Assembly: GCA_002434915.1 (NCBI GenBank)
Contig: DJLG01000129.1
Location: forward strand, 1 to 29,175
Reading direction: 5' to 3'
From: Proteobacteria bacterium UBA6522
GTDB taxonomy: Bacteria; Pseudomonadota; Gammaproteobacteria; Steroidobacterales; Rariloculaceae
DNA length: 29,175 nt
The notes below the pieces were generated by a model. It searched no databases. It saw only the letters and a list, made by a program, of their open reading frames with translations, and was not told where the DNA came from. A program made the translations under genes and the position numbers. This document shows positions 7,228 to 15,875 of this stretch, in pieces; positions within the stretch are counted from its first letter, which is position 1, and each line of letters begins with the position of its first letter.

Positions 7228-8249
7228 GGAGAGGCGCATTCATAAGGGTCTAGCGTTACATCTGGCAACCAGATCCAACTTTTTTGCAATATAACTGGTT
7301 CTGTAAAGACCATGGGGTCAATTACTGTTAATTCGTATTGGAGTCTACTGCCATTTTCCGTTGCTAAAAATCGTTCTATAAACTCGCTATCTGCACTTAT
7401 CGGGTATTCGCCTGTACCTCTGAAATACCCCCAATTGGAGGCGCTAGTTTTAACAATCAGTGTTTGGTCTTCCCATCTGCCCACCGAGTACCCAAGCAGG
7501 GAAGGTTCTGGGTTAGCGTTGGTTTGTCCATCCATGTGTATTGTTCTAACCAGGTCATATTCCTCTATTCTGAGTGCAATAGTGTTCCCTTCATCAACAA
7601 ACTCAATCGGGTAGGGAGCGCTCATAATTGTGGGCATGCCTTTTAGGGCACAATCAAGCAATGGGTTATCTGTAAATGCGTTAAAGTCCGCTTTTGTCGC
7701 TATTGCTTCTTCTGTCAGAGGGTATTCTGATAACCAAAAAAAACCTTTTCCTCCAGCTAAAGTGGTACTCCAAACACGAAAAATCCCACGTTCTTCATCA
7801 GAGGAATCACCAGACTCTGCAAACCAACGTTCATTTGTTCCCCATAGTTGATTAGACCAACGCAACTCCGCTGGTTCTGAACCAAATACAAAAACAAACT
7901 CTTCGCCTGTGGGAAGTAGCATATTGTTTACAAACAAACCTTGACCACGCCTTGCAGGCCAGCCTGCGGCCTTAACCTGGTCACCCACTTGCACAAAAGG
8001 TTCAGAAACATCCATCCGTTTCATAATGCTTAATGAATGAGTTTCTAAGGTCCACTCGGTCCCAGCATTCTCCCCAGTGAGGGCCAGAGTGAAAACAACA
8101 TGTGGGTTTCGCCAGAAAATACCAGTGATCGTTCCTTCGACTTCCATCGTCACGCTCGGGTCGAAATTGGCCGCAACACTGTGGTGAGATAATCCTGAAA
8201 GAGGAGACATGATTAATAACAGAATTCCAAGGAACTTATTTGCCCACAT
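7224..8249 (-). CDS. Exported DUF6152-family protein
   Basis: 341 residues with a signal peptide (MWANKFLGILLLIMSPLSGL, cleavage near LSHH). The segment right after it, HHSVAANFDPSVTMEVEGT and then ITGIFWRNPHVVF to about residue 110, matches the DUF6152 domain found in many exported proteobacterial proteins. The rest is not recognised; it contains aromatic-rich beta-type sequence and three cysteines that could matter outside the cytoplasm (LLDCALKG, PYECASP and none paired clearly). The start is ATG 8249 with a strong GGGAGGT. It follows the arylsulfotransferase-like gene on the same strand with 43 bp between, so it is probably cotranscribed. No biochemical role is established for this domain. 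Confidence 0.8.
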   Translation of the reverse strand: MWANKFLGILLLIMSPLSGLSHHSVAANFDPSVTMEVEGTITGIFWRNPHVVFTLALTGENAGTEWTLETHSLSIMKRMDVSEPFVQVGDQVKAAGWPARRGQGLFVNNMLLPTGEEFVFVFGSEPAELRWSNQLWGTNERWFAESGDSSDEERGIFRVWSTTLAGGKGFFWLSEYPLTEEAIATKADFNAFTDNPLLDCALKGMPTIMSAPYPIEFVDEGNTIALRIEEYDLVRTIHMDGQTNANPEPSLLGYSVGRWEDQTLIVKTSASNWGYFRGTGEYPISADSEFIERFLATENGSRLQYELTVIDPMVFTEPVILQKSWIWLPDVTLDPYECASP

Positions 8250-8292
8250 AATTTTTACCTCCCTTGTGACCTGGCCAGGTTTCTTTTAAATG

Positions 8293-9924
8293 TTATGGGT
8301 AGAGGCTTTCAATCCTCTCAGCACGATAAATTGACCAGCTTGTATCCGGCTGCTGTAAATCTAGTTCCCATACTTTTTCTGGTTCATCTGTATGAGTCAC
8401 TTCTATTATTTTTGCCCAACGCTTAGCTTCTGCGGGGGGGGCATTTACTCCTTCGGAGTTTGTTTCAGCTCCACCCACATTAATCAGTACCGTATCGCGT
8501 TGTTCATGCCAGTCAACATCCCCTAAATAACGCGCATAGAACTGTTCCTGATTCGGGCCATAGACCCAAGGTTGGCTCACTTCCATTGTTTGCTCATTAA
8601 CCGCATATTCGACAGCCCGGCTATAACTATCAGTCAAGGTCATCTTTTCATCATATGGGCTTGATCGGGCTACTCCATTATCGAAAAGGAGGTAAGTTCC
8701 ATTTTCTGTGTGCGTAATTGCATGGTGTTTGTAGGACCACTCAAGTTCTCCAACAGGGGTGAGTAGTTTATCGCTCCAAGGTTCATTCCAGTTGTCATGA
8801 TTACCAAGTATCCACACTAATTCACCAGTATCCATACTCACTTTGATGACTGCATCCTGGTATGGAACAGACATTACAAATGAATGGTCGCTTTCTTCAT
8901 AAATAATTGCATTACCATGTGTCCAGTCTTTACTTTTTGCAGCCTCACCGTAGTGGTTGCGCCAAAAATTTTCAGCAGTTGAGTTATAGGCAATACGATA
9001 GGGGTCTAAAATATCAAATAGCTTCCACTCGTTAATAATTTCACCGTCTTGTGTTATTTCAACAATGACGTCTCCAATAACATTGGCTGGAGATCGTGGT
9101 GCATTTGGGTCAGTTTCGCTGGTATACCAGTTTTCAATCACGCGGGACTCTGAACTCAGTAATAGTAGATTGCCATTGGGCAACTCAACATAGTCATGAT
9201 GTAATGAATCTGTTCCAACGGAAATGCTTCCTTCTATTGACTCTTCTGCCATCCCAGTCATATGAAATTTTCGCTGAACATTACCTAGCATATCGATTTC
9301 AATTAGTTGGTTATGTCCTGGTAAGACTGTGTAGGCCATGTTTCCATTTTTAAGTCGTCTTACATCATGGACGCGATGGCCATCAGGGATGTAGTACCAG
9401 ATAAATTCCCCTTGATCATCTACAACTACAGCGGGAAGGTTCTCAAGGGTGGCAGTTCCATCGGCTTCCCAACGCCCATTTACATTAAAAAGCGTAAATC
9501 CTGGTTCCATACGAGAAGGATCGCGGACATTAATAGTGGGTGTAGGGAATGTGTTTGGAAGTGGCGGCGTTTCAAATGCTTGGGCAGGTGTTTCAATGCT
9601 GCGTCCATCCATATCCTCGAGCACAGCAATCACATTATAAGTTCTCTCAGATTTAAGCCCTAAGACTGGAACCTCGTGATTGAGGGTCATTACTTGGCTA
9701 GGAGTCACGCTCCAGTTTTGTTCTGCATCACTAATATTCAGGGTTAGTTTAGTTGGCACATCAGTAGTTACCCTCATGATGGCAGCAAGAGGTACCGCAG
9801 GATTAGGGTTTGCTATCAAACTAGCTTCACTGATTGTAAGAGGGGTTTGGCTTCCTGTACTGCAGCCAAAGCTCACAAGTGATAAGCAGACCATACCGAG
9901 AAAAAATATTCGTGAGCAAAACAT
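8293..9924 (-). CDS. Arylsulfotransferase (ASST)-family lipoprotein
   Basis: 543 residues. A hydrophobic leader ends at SFGC (Cys about 21), a lipobox-like site with an atypical -3 residue. Residues about 28-125 resemble the Ig-like N-terminal domain of arylsulfate sulfotransferases. The rest is a beta-propeller with ASST signatures: DDQGEFIWYY, HDVRRLKNGN, HHDYVELPNGNLL, THGNAIIYEESD, VWILGNHDNW and HHAITHTENGTYLLFDNG. The conserved histidines of these blocks are present. Characterised relatives move sulfate between phenolic esters in the periplasm without PAPS. The donor and acceptor here are unknown, and some family members may be structural or have other activities. AAGGAG precedes the ATG at 9924. 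A run of eight C (minus strand) at 8434-8441 lies near the 3' end. Confidence 0.85.
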   Translation of the reverse strand: MFCSRIFFLGMVCLSLVSFGCSTGSQTPLTISEASLIANPNPAVPLAAIMRVTTDVPTKLTLNISDAEQNWSVTPSQVMTLNHEVPVLGLKSERTYNVIAVLEDMDGRSIETPAQAFETPPLPNTFPTPTINVRDPSRMEPGFTLFNVNGRWEADGTATLENLPAVVVDDQGEFIWYYIPDGHRVHDVRRLKNGNMAYTVLPGHNQLIEIDMLGNVQRKFHMTGMAEESIEGSISVGTDSLHHDYVELPNGNLLLLSSESRVIENWYTSETDPNAPRSPANVIGDVIVEITQDGEIINEWKLFDILDPYRIAYNSTAENFWRNHYGEAAKSKDWTHGNAIIYEESDHSFVMSVPYQDAVIKVSMDTGELVWILGNHDNWNEPWSDKLLTPVGELEWSYKHHAITHTENGTYLLFDNGVARSSPYDEKMTLTDSYSRAVEYAVNEQTMEVSQPWVYGPNQEQFYARYLGDVDWHEQRDTVLINVGGAETNSEGVNAPPAEAKRWAKIIEVTHTDEPEKVWELDLQQPDTSWSIYRAERIESLYP

Positions 9925-10166
9925 TCAGAGACTCCTTAATAAAATAATTCAGACCTTTATTGATCCCTTATTTTTTATAATTGCATTGAAGTTAGTTAGA
10001 AATACGAATCCACTTTGGAGTGTTTTATAACAGACAGCACATAAAATTTAGTAGTTCTTATATTATTCATTCTAATCATCGTTTATGAGAACTTCCATTG
10101 TTACAAAGTATGGAGTTTAGTTTCATGCTGGACACGAGCCAAGCAAAGTGACAGCCTAGAGCCTCT

Positions 10167-10826
10167 ATGAGACGGCTTATAAAAACATCCATTCTTACGT
10201 TAGGTCTATTAGGTATTTTATGCCTAGTGCTCTTATCAGCTTCGGTTTATACCTATACCTCTTTGACTTCAGAGTCATTAGTAGCTGAGCTTCGTTTTAA
10301 TTTGATAGGGGAGCGAGAGTACCTTGCAAGATTACGAACTGGTGATTTTTGTGAAGAAGAGCAGTTTCAAGTAATGGGGGATCAGTGGCGCCTTGATGCT
10401 GAGTTTATTAAATGGAAGTATTGGGCGCTCGCACTGGGACTAGATTCACAATACCGTTTGGATAGATTTGAAGGTCGTTACCGCTTAACTAGCGAACAAA
10501 ATTCAGAGCCTTCCCATGCATATGATCTTAAGAAGGACACGGTACTGGATATGGGAGAGCTTTCAAAAGCACTGGGTTTTTTTAATTTCCTGGTCGATAC
10601 AACCTATGGGTCATCGACTTATAACAACATTGATACAGAAAGCGTATTCTATATTTACCGGACTCAGACAGGCTTGATTACGCGTTCTAAAATGGATGCT
10701 TTACCACAAAGGGGTCAGGCTGGACTGGTTGTGCAAGTCACACGTCCATGTGGGGGGGTACCAGGATATTGGCAGCGTTTTTCTGTCTGGGCAGATGACA
10801 AGTTAATGGGTAGTTTCGATCTATAA
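10167..10826 (+). CDS. Membrane-anchored protein of unknown function
   Basis: 219 residues. A single N-terminal helix (about residues 9-30) is followed by a soluble, probably periplasmic, domain of about 185 residues. The ELRFNLIGEREYLARLRTGD stretch, GDQWRLDAEFIKWK, RLDRFEGRYR, and NFLVDTTYGSSTY are recognisable as a conserved pattern. I recall similar small proteins in gammaproteobacteria that carry the doubtful label cation/multidrug efflux pump; the sequence has nothing of a pump. Two cysteines, in GDFCEEE and RPCGG, could form a disulfide. There is no clear ribosome site before the ATG at 10167. It converges on the TRAP binding-protein gene: the two stop codons are adjacent and the genes overlap by 6 bp. 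Confidence 0.75.
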   Translation: MRRLIKTSILTLGLLGILCLVLLSASVYTYTSLTSESLVAELRFNLIGEREYLARLRTGDFCEEEQFQVMGDQWRLDAEFIKWKYWALALGLDSQYRLDRFEGRYRLTSEQNSEPSHAYDLKKDTVLDMGELSKALGFFNFLVDTTYGSSTYNNIDTESVFYIYRTQTGLITRSKMDALPQRGQAGLVVQVTRPCGGVPGYWQRFSVWADDKLMGSFDL

Positions 10827-11834
10827 ACCTACCATGTTTAGCAGTTCCTGTGGATAACGAGTTTGAGCTTCTTCATATAGTGGTGCGACTGCAGCTACAA
10901 ACTCTTCCCTTGCTGCAGGGGTGAGTTCCAATATTTCACCCCCAGCTTCTCGAATGATTGCCTGAGCATCCTCTTCTTCTTGATCATGAAACGCTCGTTG
11001 AAATTCAACCGCCTCCCTTGCAGCATCCCTCACACTAGTCTGGATATGTGAAGGCCAAGCATCAAAAGAGGGGGCATGTACAAAAATCGGGCGTGACAAG
11101 TACGAATGAAAAGTCGCGGTATAAAACCGCTGATGTGGATAGATGTTATAGGTAATAGTATTGGCAAAAGGGTTTTCCTGGCCATCTAGCGTGCCCCTTT
11201 CTATTTCTTGCACGGCTGCAGATAATTCGACTACTTGCGGGTCAACACCAAGTCGCTCAAAAGTTGTAATTTGTTCTGCGCTTCGAACGCGGATCTTTAG
11301 TCCGCGTAGATCTTCAAGTGTTCTTACAGCTCTAACATTATTAGATATATGTCTAAAGCCGTTTTCAAAAAATCCTATAACGCGGTAATTGGTAATTGCT
11401 TCAAGGCTTTCAGCTGCCGCTCTTCCAAGAGGACCATCCATGGCAGCTCGTGCGGTAGCGGTATCGGGAAACAAGAATGGTAGGGCAGCAAGCTCTAGTT
11501 CAGGTGTATCCGAAATGCTCATATAGCCAACCGTCAACACACCAGAATCTACTAACCATCTGAGATCTGATCCAGCATAGCCTAAGTCCATAACGTTATA
11601 GACATAGTGCATGCTTATTTCTTCACCAAACTGATCTTCCAGTCTGTCACCGATCATTTTTAAGCCTAGACTAAAACTTGTGGTTGGTGGACCGTATCCA
11701 CCCATTCGAATATGTATTGTCTGATCATTTGTGCTTGAGGGCGTAGAAGCTTGGCCCGCAGCTGGGGAAATGCGGAGCGCTATTCCAGTGGCACCGAGCA
11801 GGGCTGAAGTCTTTAGAAACTGTCTTCTCGACAT
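10821..11834 (-). CDS. TRAP transporter binding protein (DctP family), Tat leader
   Basis: 337 residues. The N-terminus MSRRQFLKTSALLGATGIAL is a clear Tat signal, cleaved near AAGQA. The mature protein has the DctP core: DLGYAGSDLRWLVDSGVLTVG, the ligand-contact block LRGLKIRVRSAEQ with its conserved Arg, and GTLDGQENPFANTITYN. It binds a small organic acid in the periplasm and hands it to a DctQM membrane complex. No dctQ or dctM lies beside it; the nearest pair is at 21650-23513, with its own binding protein. AAGGA precedes the ATG at 11834. It may be a second receptor for that or another TRAP carrier, or part of a sensing role. Confidence 0.9.
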   Translation of the reverse strand: MSRRQFLKTSALLGATGIALRISPAAGQASTPSSTNDQTIHIRMGGYGPPTTSFSLGLKMIGDRLEDQFGEEISMHYVYNVMDLGYAGSDLRWLVDSGVLTVGYMSISDTPELELAALPFLFPDTATARAAMDGPLGRAAAESLEAITNYRVIGFFENGFRHISNNVRAVRTLEDLRGLKIRVRSAEQITTFERLGVDPQVVELSAAVQEIERGTLDGQENPFANTITYNIYPHQRFYTATFHSYLSRPIFVHAPSFDAWPSHIQTSVRDAAREAVEFQRAFHDQEEEDAQAIIREAGGEILELTPAAREEFVAAVAPLYEEAQTRYPQELLNMVGL

Positions 11835-11974
11835 GGAGTATCCTTAAGAGATGTATTGATCTGAGTGTTTAAGATCTACCAGGGGTCTATTGGCTGTCAA
11901 CTATTTAAACCTTTTTATGGTTTCAATAGGCAAGATTTTCCAAGCAGAGTTGTTTTAAAAGTATAGGTAATAGT

Positions 11975-12676
11975 ATGTCTACTAAGGGTTGGCGTCGATG
12001 GGTTTATCAACCCCAGGCACTTCCTCTCCGACGAGTTCTATATCAGGTGCACTTATGGCTTGGTATAACGGTTGGGTTATACGTAGTAGTTATTAGTATT
12101 TCAGGTAGTGCGGTTGTTTTTAGGCGGGAGTTAACTCGGTGGCTGCTTCCAGATGGAAATATCCCGAACACTGGCTACCCCTGGGCTTTAGTCATTTTAG
12201 AATGGTTTGTTGATCTTCACGATAATCTTCTTTTCGGGTCCATTGGACGCGATCTAAATGGGGTAGGGGCAGTTTTTGTTGCCGTAATCGTTTTGACGGG
12301 AACTTTCATATGGTGGCCAGGTCGGCAACGATGGAAGCAGAGTTTAATAGTTCAACGGACTCAGGCTCGACGTTTTAGTTGGCATCTTCATAGTGCAATT
12401 GGATTTTGGAGTCTTATTTTTCTGTTTGGATGGTCTGTGACAGGCATATATTTTGCCTTTCCTGAGCCATTTGAGTGGTTTTTTAATAGGTTTGATCAAG
12501 ACCCATCAGATTTTCAGAGGCCTGGTGAAGGGATACTTCTAGTGCTGATAGATTTGCATTTTGGTCGTTTTGGTGGGCTTGCTATTCGGACACTTTGGGT
12601 CGTTTTAGGCCTATTACCAGCAGTTCTTTTTATAACTGGAGCTACAGTTTGGTGGAAACGGACCCAAAAAAAATGA
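11975..12676 (+). CDS. PepSY-associated four-helix membrane protein (short form)
   Basis: 233 residues with four predicted membrane helices (about 27-49, 96-114, 141-163, 203-227). Conserved His positions of the PepSY_TM family are in place: VHLWLG (His 26), DLHDNLL (His 82), WHLHSAIG (His 137 and 139) and DLHFGRFGG (His 195). In this family, such proteins are linked to iron-siderophore reduction or electron transfer through heme-like cofactors. The long periplasmic PepSY region usually found between helices 1 and 2 is reduced to about 45 residues. The ATG at 11975 has only a weak AGGT. It stands alone between oppositely oriented genes. Confidence 0.8.
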   Translation: MSTKGWRRWVYQPQALPLRRVLYQVHLWLGITVGLYVVVISISGSAVVFRRELTRWLLPDGNIPNTGYPWALVILEWFVDLHDNLLFGSIGRDLNGVGAVFVAVIVLTGTFIWWPGRQRWKQSLIVQRTQARRFSWHLHSAIGFWSLIFLFGWSVTGIYFAFPEPFEWFFNRFDQDPSDFQRPGEGILLVLIDLHFGRFGGLAIRTLWVVLGLLPAVLFITGATVWWKRTQKK

Positions 12677-12744
12677 CATCTAACTTACTGCACTATTTTT
12701 AGTTATTCAGGGCATAGTTCAAGTAGAGGATAAGTTTAATGCGG

Positions 12745-14376
12745 CTAGTGCTTTAGGACTCCAGCGTCGTACACAATTTCACCATTTACGATTGTTAGAA
12801 CCGAACTCACACTTCTTATAGCCTCATCTGAGACGGCGATTGGGTCGAATACATCCTCGTTCAGCACCGCAATATCTGCGAAGCGACCTTCACCAATTCC
12901 TCCCAGTAGGCCCTCTTCTTTGGTAAACCAACCTTGCTGATAAGAGCTGAGAAGCCACACTGCTTCATATCGACTGATCTGTTGCTTATCATTAATTAAT
13001 TTGCCAGAAATATCCTGCCCTGTAACCATGTAATAGACCATATTCCATGGGTTCAGAGCATTTATCCGTGCGCCATCAGAACCGGCTCCAAGGGCAACAG
13101 GTTCACTGTCGAGCACCATTCGCCATGGAGGACCCCCTGTAGTACCACCATGGAAGCGTTGTCCATGCAATCCTAATCCGAGGCCCATGGTTTTAGCGCG
13201 TTGGACTAGTTCAGGGGTTATTTGGCTTAGATGGCCCGGTGTCCATCGTAATTCGGCTAAGTCAAATTCTTGGTTCAGTTCTTCCCATACGTCAAAATGG
13301 GCATCGATTTCTTCTACTGTATGTAAGTGCTGATGGTAGCTCCAACCTCGTTCAGCGATAAGCCTTTGTGCAAGGCGGGCGGCTTCGCCTAGTGGTTGTT
13401 GATTAAAAAGGTTACGACTAACAGACCACTCACCAATACCAACAACTTTTGCCATATCAGGCCCATAGTTTAGCCATTCTTTATTGAGATGCCCTCTGAG
13501 TTGCCTTAATTCGATATTGTCATCTAGACCAGGAAAGAAAATTCGTGTCCGAACCTTATGCTTATTTTCTCTTGCTAGATCAAGGAAGAAACTATAGCCA
13601 TCGGTTTGATCAATAAAACCAACTCCCGGTACTGTACCTGACATATCCATAACGGTAGTTAGTCCAAGTGATAAGGCGTATTCAGCAACATCTAGTAGCT
13701 GTCGTTTACGGTCTTCATTAGTGATATTTGACGCAAGTACTTCGTAGGCTCTAGCTGTATCGACCCCCTCTGCAACAGAGCCATCATTTGTAACAGGGAC
13801 ACCTAACTCTCTCAATAGATTACGGCCTTCTGTATTGGTGCGCCCTGGCCCAGACCCACGTTCTGAAACATAGACTGGGTTCATCGGTGATACATAATCA
13901 AGTTCTAACCTTGTTGGGAATCTCTTTTCGTACCACTGACTTCGGCGAATACCACCAATAGTAGTAATCAGTTCTCCTTGAGGAACGGTTTCTACTTTTC
14001 GTCGGATTGCTTCCAGTGCTTCTTTTATAGTGAAGGTTCTTTCAAGCAGTCTATTGTCATAGCCTGGACGGTTTGCTATTCGAATATAGTGCACATGGTT
14101 GTCAATTAAGCCTGGAATAACGGTACGTTGTTCTAAGTCAATGATATCGGTGCATGCATTAAATGATTCTTCTTGAGGGTCTACGGCAGTAACCTTTTTA
14201 TCCTTGATTAGTAGAGATTGTGCAAGCGAGTTTTGCTGATCCATCGTATAAATACGTCCGTTTACTAAGGCTAAGTCCTTTGAAAGACAATCGCTTTCTT
14301 GTGTATTTCCAGGAACATGAAAAGAAAAAACGGATACCGTTATGAACAGTACATACGCAATTGGCTGACGTCTCAT
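12745..14376 (-). CDS. Exported amidohydrolase (Amidohydro_3/YtcJ-like)
   Basis: 543 residues from the ATG at 14376; GAGGA at 14385-14389 supports it over an ATG 24 bp upstream. A signal peptide starts MRRQPIAYVLFITVSVFSF. The TIM-barrel metal hydrolase then shows VPGLIDNHVHY (HxH metal pair), YHQHLHTVEEIDAHF, LGLGLHGQRFHGG and the late GAGSDGARINALNPW with the metal Asp, ending with the usual C-terminal small beta domain (RFADIAVLNEDVF, VNGEIVYDAG). The family hydrolyses C-N bonds in acylated amino acids, amides or cyclic compounds. The location in the periplasm and the substrate are inferred or unknown. It is transcribed away from the ACAD-kinase operon across about 290 bp that hold the large inverted repeat. 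Confidence 0.88.
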   Translation of the reverse strand: MRRQPIAYVLFITVSVFSFHVPGNTQESDCLSKDLALVNGRIYTMDQQNSLAQSLLIKDKKVTAVDPQEESFNACTDIIDLEQRTVIPGLIDNHVHYIRIANRPGYDNRLLERTFTIKEALEAIRRKVETVPQGELITTIGGIRRSQWYEKRFPTRLELDYVSPMNPVYVSERGSGPGRTNTEGRNLLRELGVPVTNDGSVAEGVDTARAYEVLASNITNEDRKRQLLDVAEYALSLGLTTVMDMSGTVPGVGFIDQTDGYSFFLDLARENKHKVRTRIFFPGLDDNIELRQLRGHLNKEWLNYGPDMAKVVGIGEWSVSRNLFNQQPLGEAARLAQRLIAERGWSYHQHLHTVEEIDAHFDVWEELNQEFDLAELRWTPGHLSQITPELVQRAKTMGLGLGLHGQRFHGGTTGGPPWRMVLDSEPVALGAGSDGARINALNPWNMVYYMVTGQDISGKLINDKQQISRYEAVWLLSSYQQGWFTKEEGLLGGIGEGRFADIAVLNEDVFDPIAVSDEAIRSVSSVLTIVNGEIVYDAGVLKH

Positions 14377-14434
14377 AGAGTAAATCCTCGGATCGTGCAT
14401 TGGCCTAGTGATAGACGGGTGATACGCTTTCCAT

Positions 14435-14446
14435 TGTCGGCCGACA
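14435..14446. other. 12-bp GC-rich palindrome
   Basis: TGTCGGCCGACA, perfectly self-complementary, 59 bp upstream of the amidohydrolase ATG. It may be a protein-binding site, but several palindromes of this length are expected by chance in a window this size. Confidence 0.2.
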
Positions 14447-14525
14447 CTAAATATTGAGAATATATAAGAGTCTCAGTCTATCATGGCCACGAAGTCAGTT
14501 TGAGCGATGGAAGATGTAAATATGC

Positions 14526-14552
14526 GTTTTAAACCAATGTATGGTTTAAAAC
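14526..14552. promoter_or_regulatory. Perfect 11-bp inverted repeat, likely operator
   Basis: Left arm GTTTTAAACCA (14526-14536), 5-bp spacer ATGTA, right arm TGGTTTAAAAC (14542-14552). Such a repeat is far above chance and looks like the site of a dimeric repressor (for example a TetR-type regulator of acyl-CoA genes). It lies in the divergent region, 115 bp before the acyl-CoA dehydrogenase ATG and 149 bp before the amidohydrolase ATG. Shorter GTTTT/AAAAC pairs follow at 14576-14606. No regulator gene is in the window; the regulator is unknown. Confidence 0.6.
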
Positions 14553-14667
14553 TAATTAAAAGGCTTTAGCGAACAAAAACCATCATGATAGTTTTGTATT
14601 TAAAACGGTTGCTACATTCTATTAAGTCTAGAGATTGAATCATGGATTACCACAGGACATAACGGTT

Positions 14668-15873
14668 ATGGACTTTAATTTGCCGAAAGAGATTGATGCT
14701 TATCGAAAACAGATAAGGAATTTTGTTGACGAGCATATTTTACCTCTCGAGAATAATCCATCGAACTTTGATGAACATGAAAGTATCGTGCTTCCATTGC
14801 TTACGGAACTGAGGGAACGTGCTCGTTCCGAGGGTATTTGGGCGCTGCAGGTTTCAAAGGAACGGGGTGGAGGTGGTTTGCCTGTGGTGGGAATGGCTGC
14901 CTGTTATGAAGAAATGGGCCGTTCACTTTATGCCCCTGCTGTTTTTAATTCTCATGCTCCAGATGATGGCAATATGATGTTGCTTGAGAAGGTTGCAACA
15001 AATTTACAGAAGGACCGATGGTTGCAACCCTTAATAGATGGAGAGTCCTGGTCAGCATTTGCTATGACTGAACCAGCACCTGGTAGCGGTTCCGATCCCG
15101 GTGGCATGATGCAGACACGAGCAGAGAAAATCGGGAATCAGTGGAAAATATATGGTCGCAAGTGGTTTATAAGTGGAGCAGGCATTGCAGAACATTTTAT
15201 TTTAGTTGCTAGAACTTCCGATGATCCAAGGAAAGGTTTGACAGCATTTTTATTTCATCGAGACCAACCCGGTTGGCAGCTCGAGCGGCGAATTCCGACT
15301 ATGGGACCAGAAGAGCATGGTGGTCACTGCGAGCTAATTTTCGATGGTCTTACAATAGACGATGAGAATCGACTTATGGGCGTAGGGGATGGGCTGAAAG
15401 TGACCCAGATACGTTTGGGTACAGCACGTCTGACTCATTGTATGCGTTGGCTAGGACTTTCAAAAAGGTGTTTAGAGATTACCCAGGACTATGTTGCAGA
15501 GCGCCAGGCGTTCGGAAAAAAACTTACTGATCATGAAGGTGTGCAGTGGATGCTTGGAGAAGCTGCTTTAGAAATTCATGTTGGACGTTTGCTTACCATG
15601 CATGCCGCATGGAAACTGGATCAGGGAAACTACTCTCGCAAAGAGGTTTCTATGGCTAAGGTAGTGGTAGCTGATACCTTGCATAAGGCTGTTGATACAG
15701 CAATCCAGCTTAACGGCGCGCGTGGATACTCAAAGGATACAGTGCTTGAGAGGATTTATCGCTATGCTCGTTGTGCCCGTCTTGTTGATGGTTCAAGTGA
15801 AGTGCATAAGATGGTCTTAGCGAGAAATTTAGCGAAAGAAAATACTGATTTTTGGGCATGGGGTTCTGAATAA
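14668..15873 (+). CDS. Acyl-CoA dehydrogenase, ACAD10/11-like
   Basis: 401 residues from ATG 14668 (MDFNLPKEIDAYR); AGGA lies about ten bases before it. A TTG 33 bp upstream would add 11 residues and is not excluded. It has the ACAD architecture: an N-terminal helical domain, the central AFAMTEPAPGSGSDPGGM with the FAD/substrate strand, then KIYGRKWFISGAG, and the C-terminal helical domain with ERQAFGKKL and GARGYSKDTVLERIYRYAR. The catalytic-base position, Glu in the MCAD motif YEGT, is Asp 374 here (LVDGSSEVHK), as in ACAD10/11-type enzymes. With the adjoining kinase gene (2-bp gap) it probably acts on a phosphorylated 4-hydroxyacyl-CoA or a related ester. This function is inferred from known two-domain relatives. 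Confidence 0.9.
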   Translation: MDFNLPKEIDAYRKQIRNFVDEHILPLENNPSNFDEHESIVLPLLTELRERARSEGIWALQVSKERGGGGLPVVGMAACYEEMGRSLYAPAVFNSHAPDDGNMMLLEKVATNLQKDRWLQPLIDGESWSAFAMTEPAPGSGSDPGGMMQTRAEKIGNQWKIYGRKWFISGAGIAEHFILVARTSDDPRKGLTAFLFHRDQPGWQLERRIPTMGPEEHGGHCELIFDGLTIDDENRLMGVGDGLKVTQIRLGTARLTHCMRWLGLSKRCLEITQDYVAERQAFGKKLTDHEGVQWMLGEAALEIHVGRLLTMHAAWKLDQGNYSRKEVSMAKVVVADTLHKAVDTAIQLNGARGYSKDTVLERIYRYARCARLVDGSSEVHKMVLARNLAKENTDFWAWGSE

Positions 15874-15875
15874 CG

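Noticed and set aside
9680..10030. Plus-strand open frame of 116 codons across the start of the arylsulfotransferase-like gene
   Set aside because: It is antisense to a well-supported gene with leader and ribosome site; its protein shows no recognisable motif and has no ribosome site of its own.
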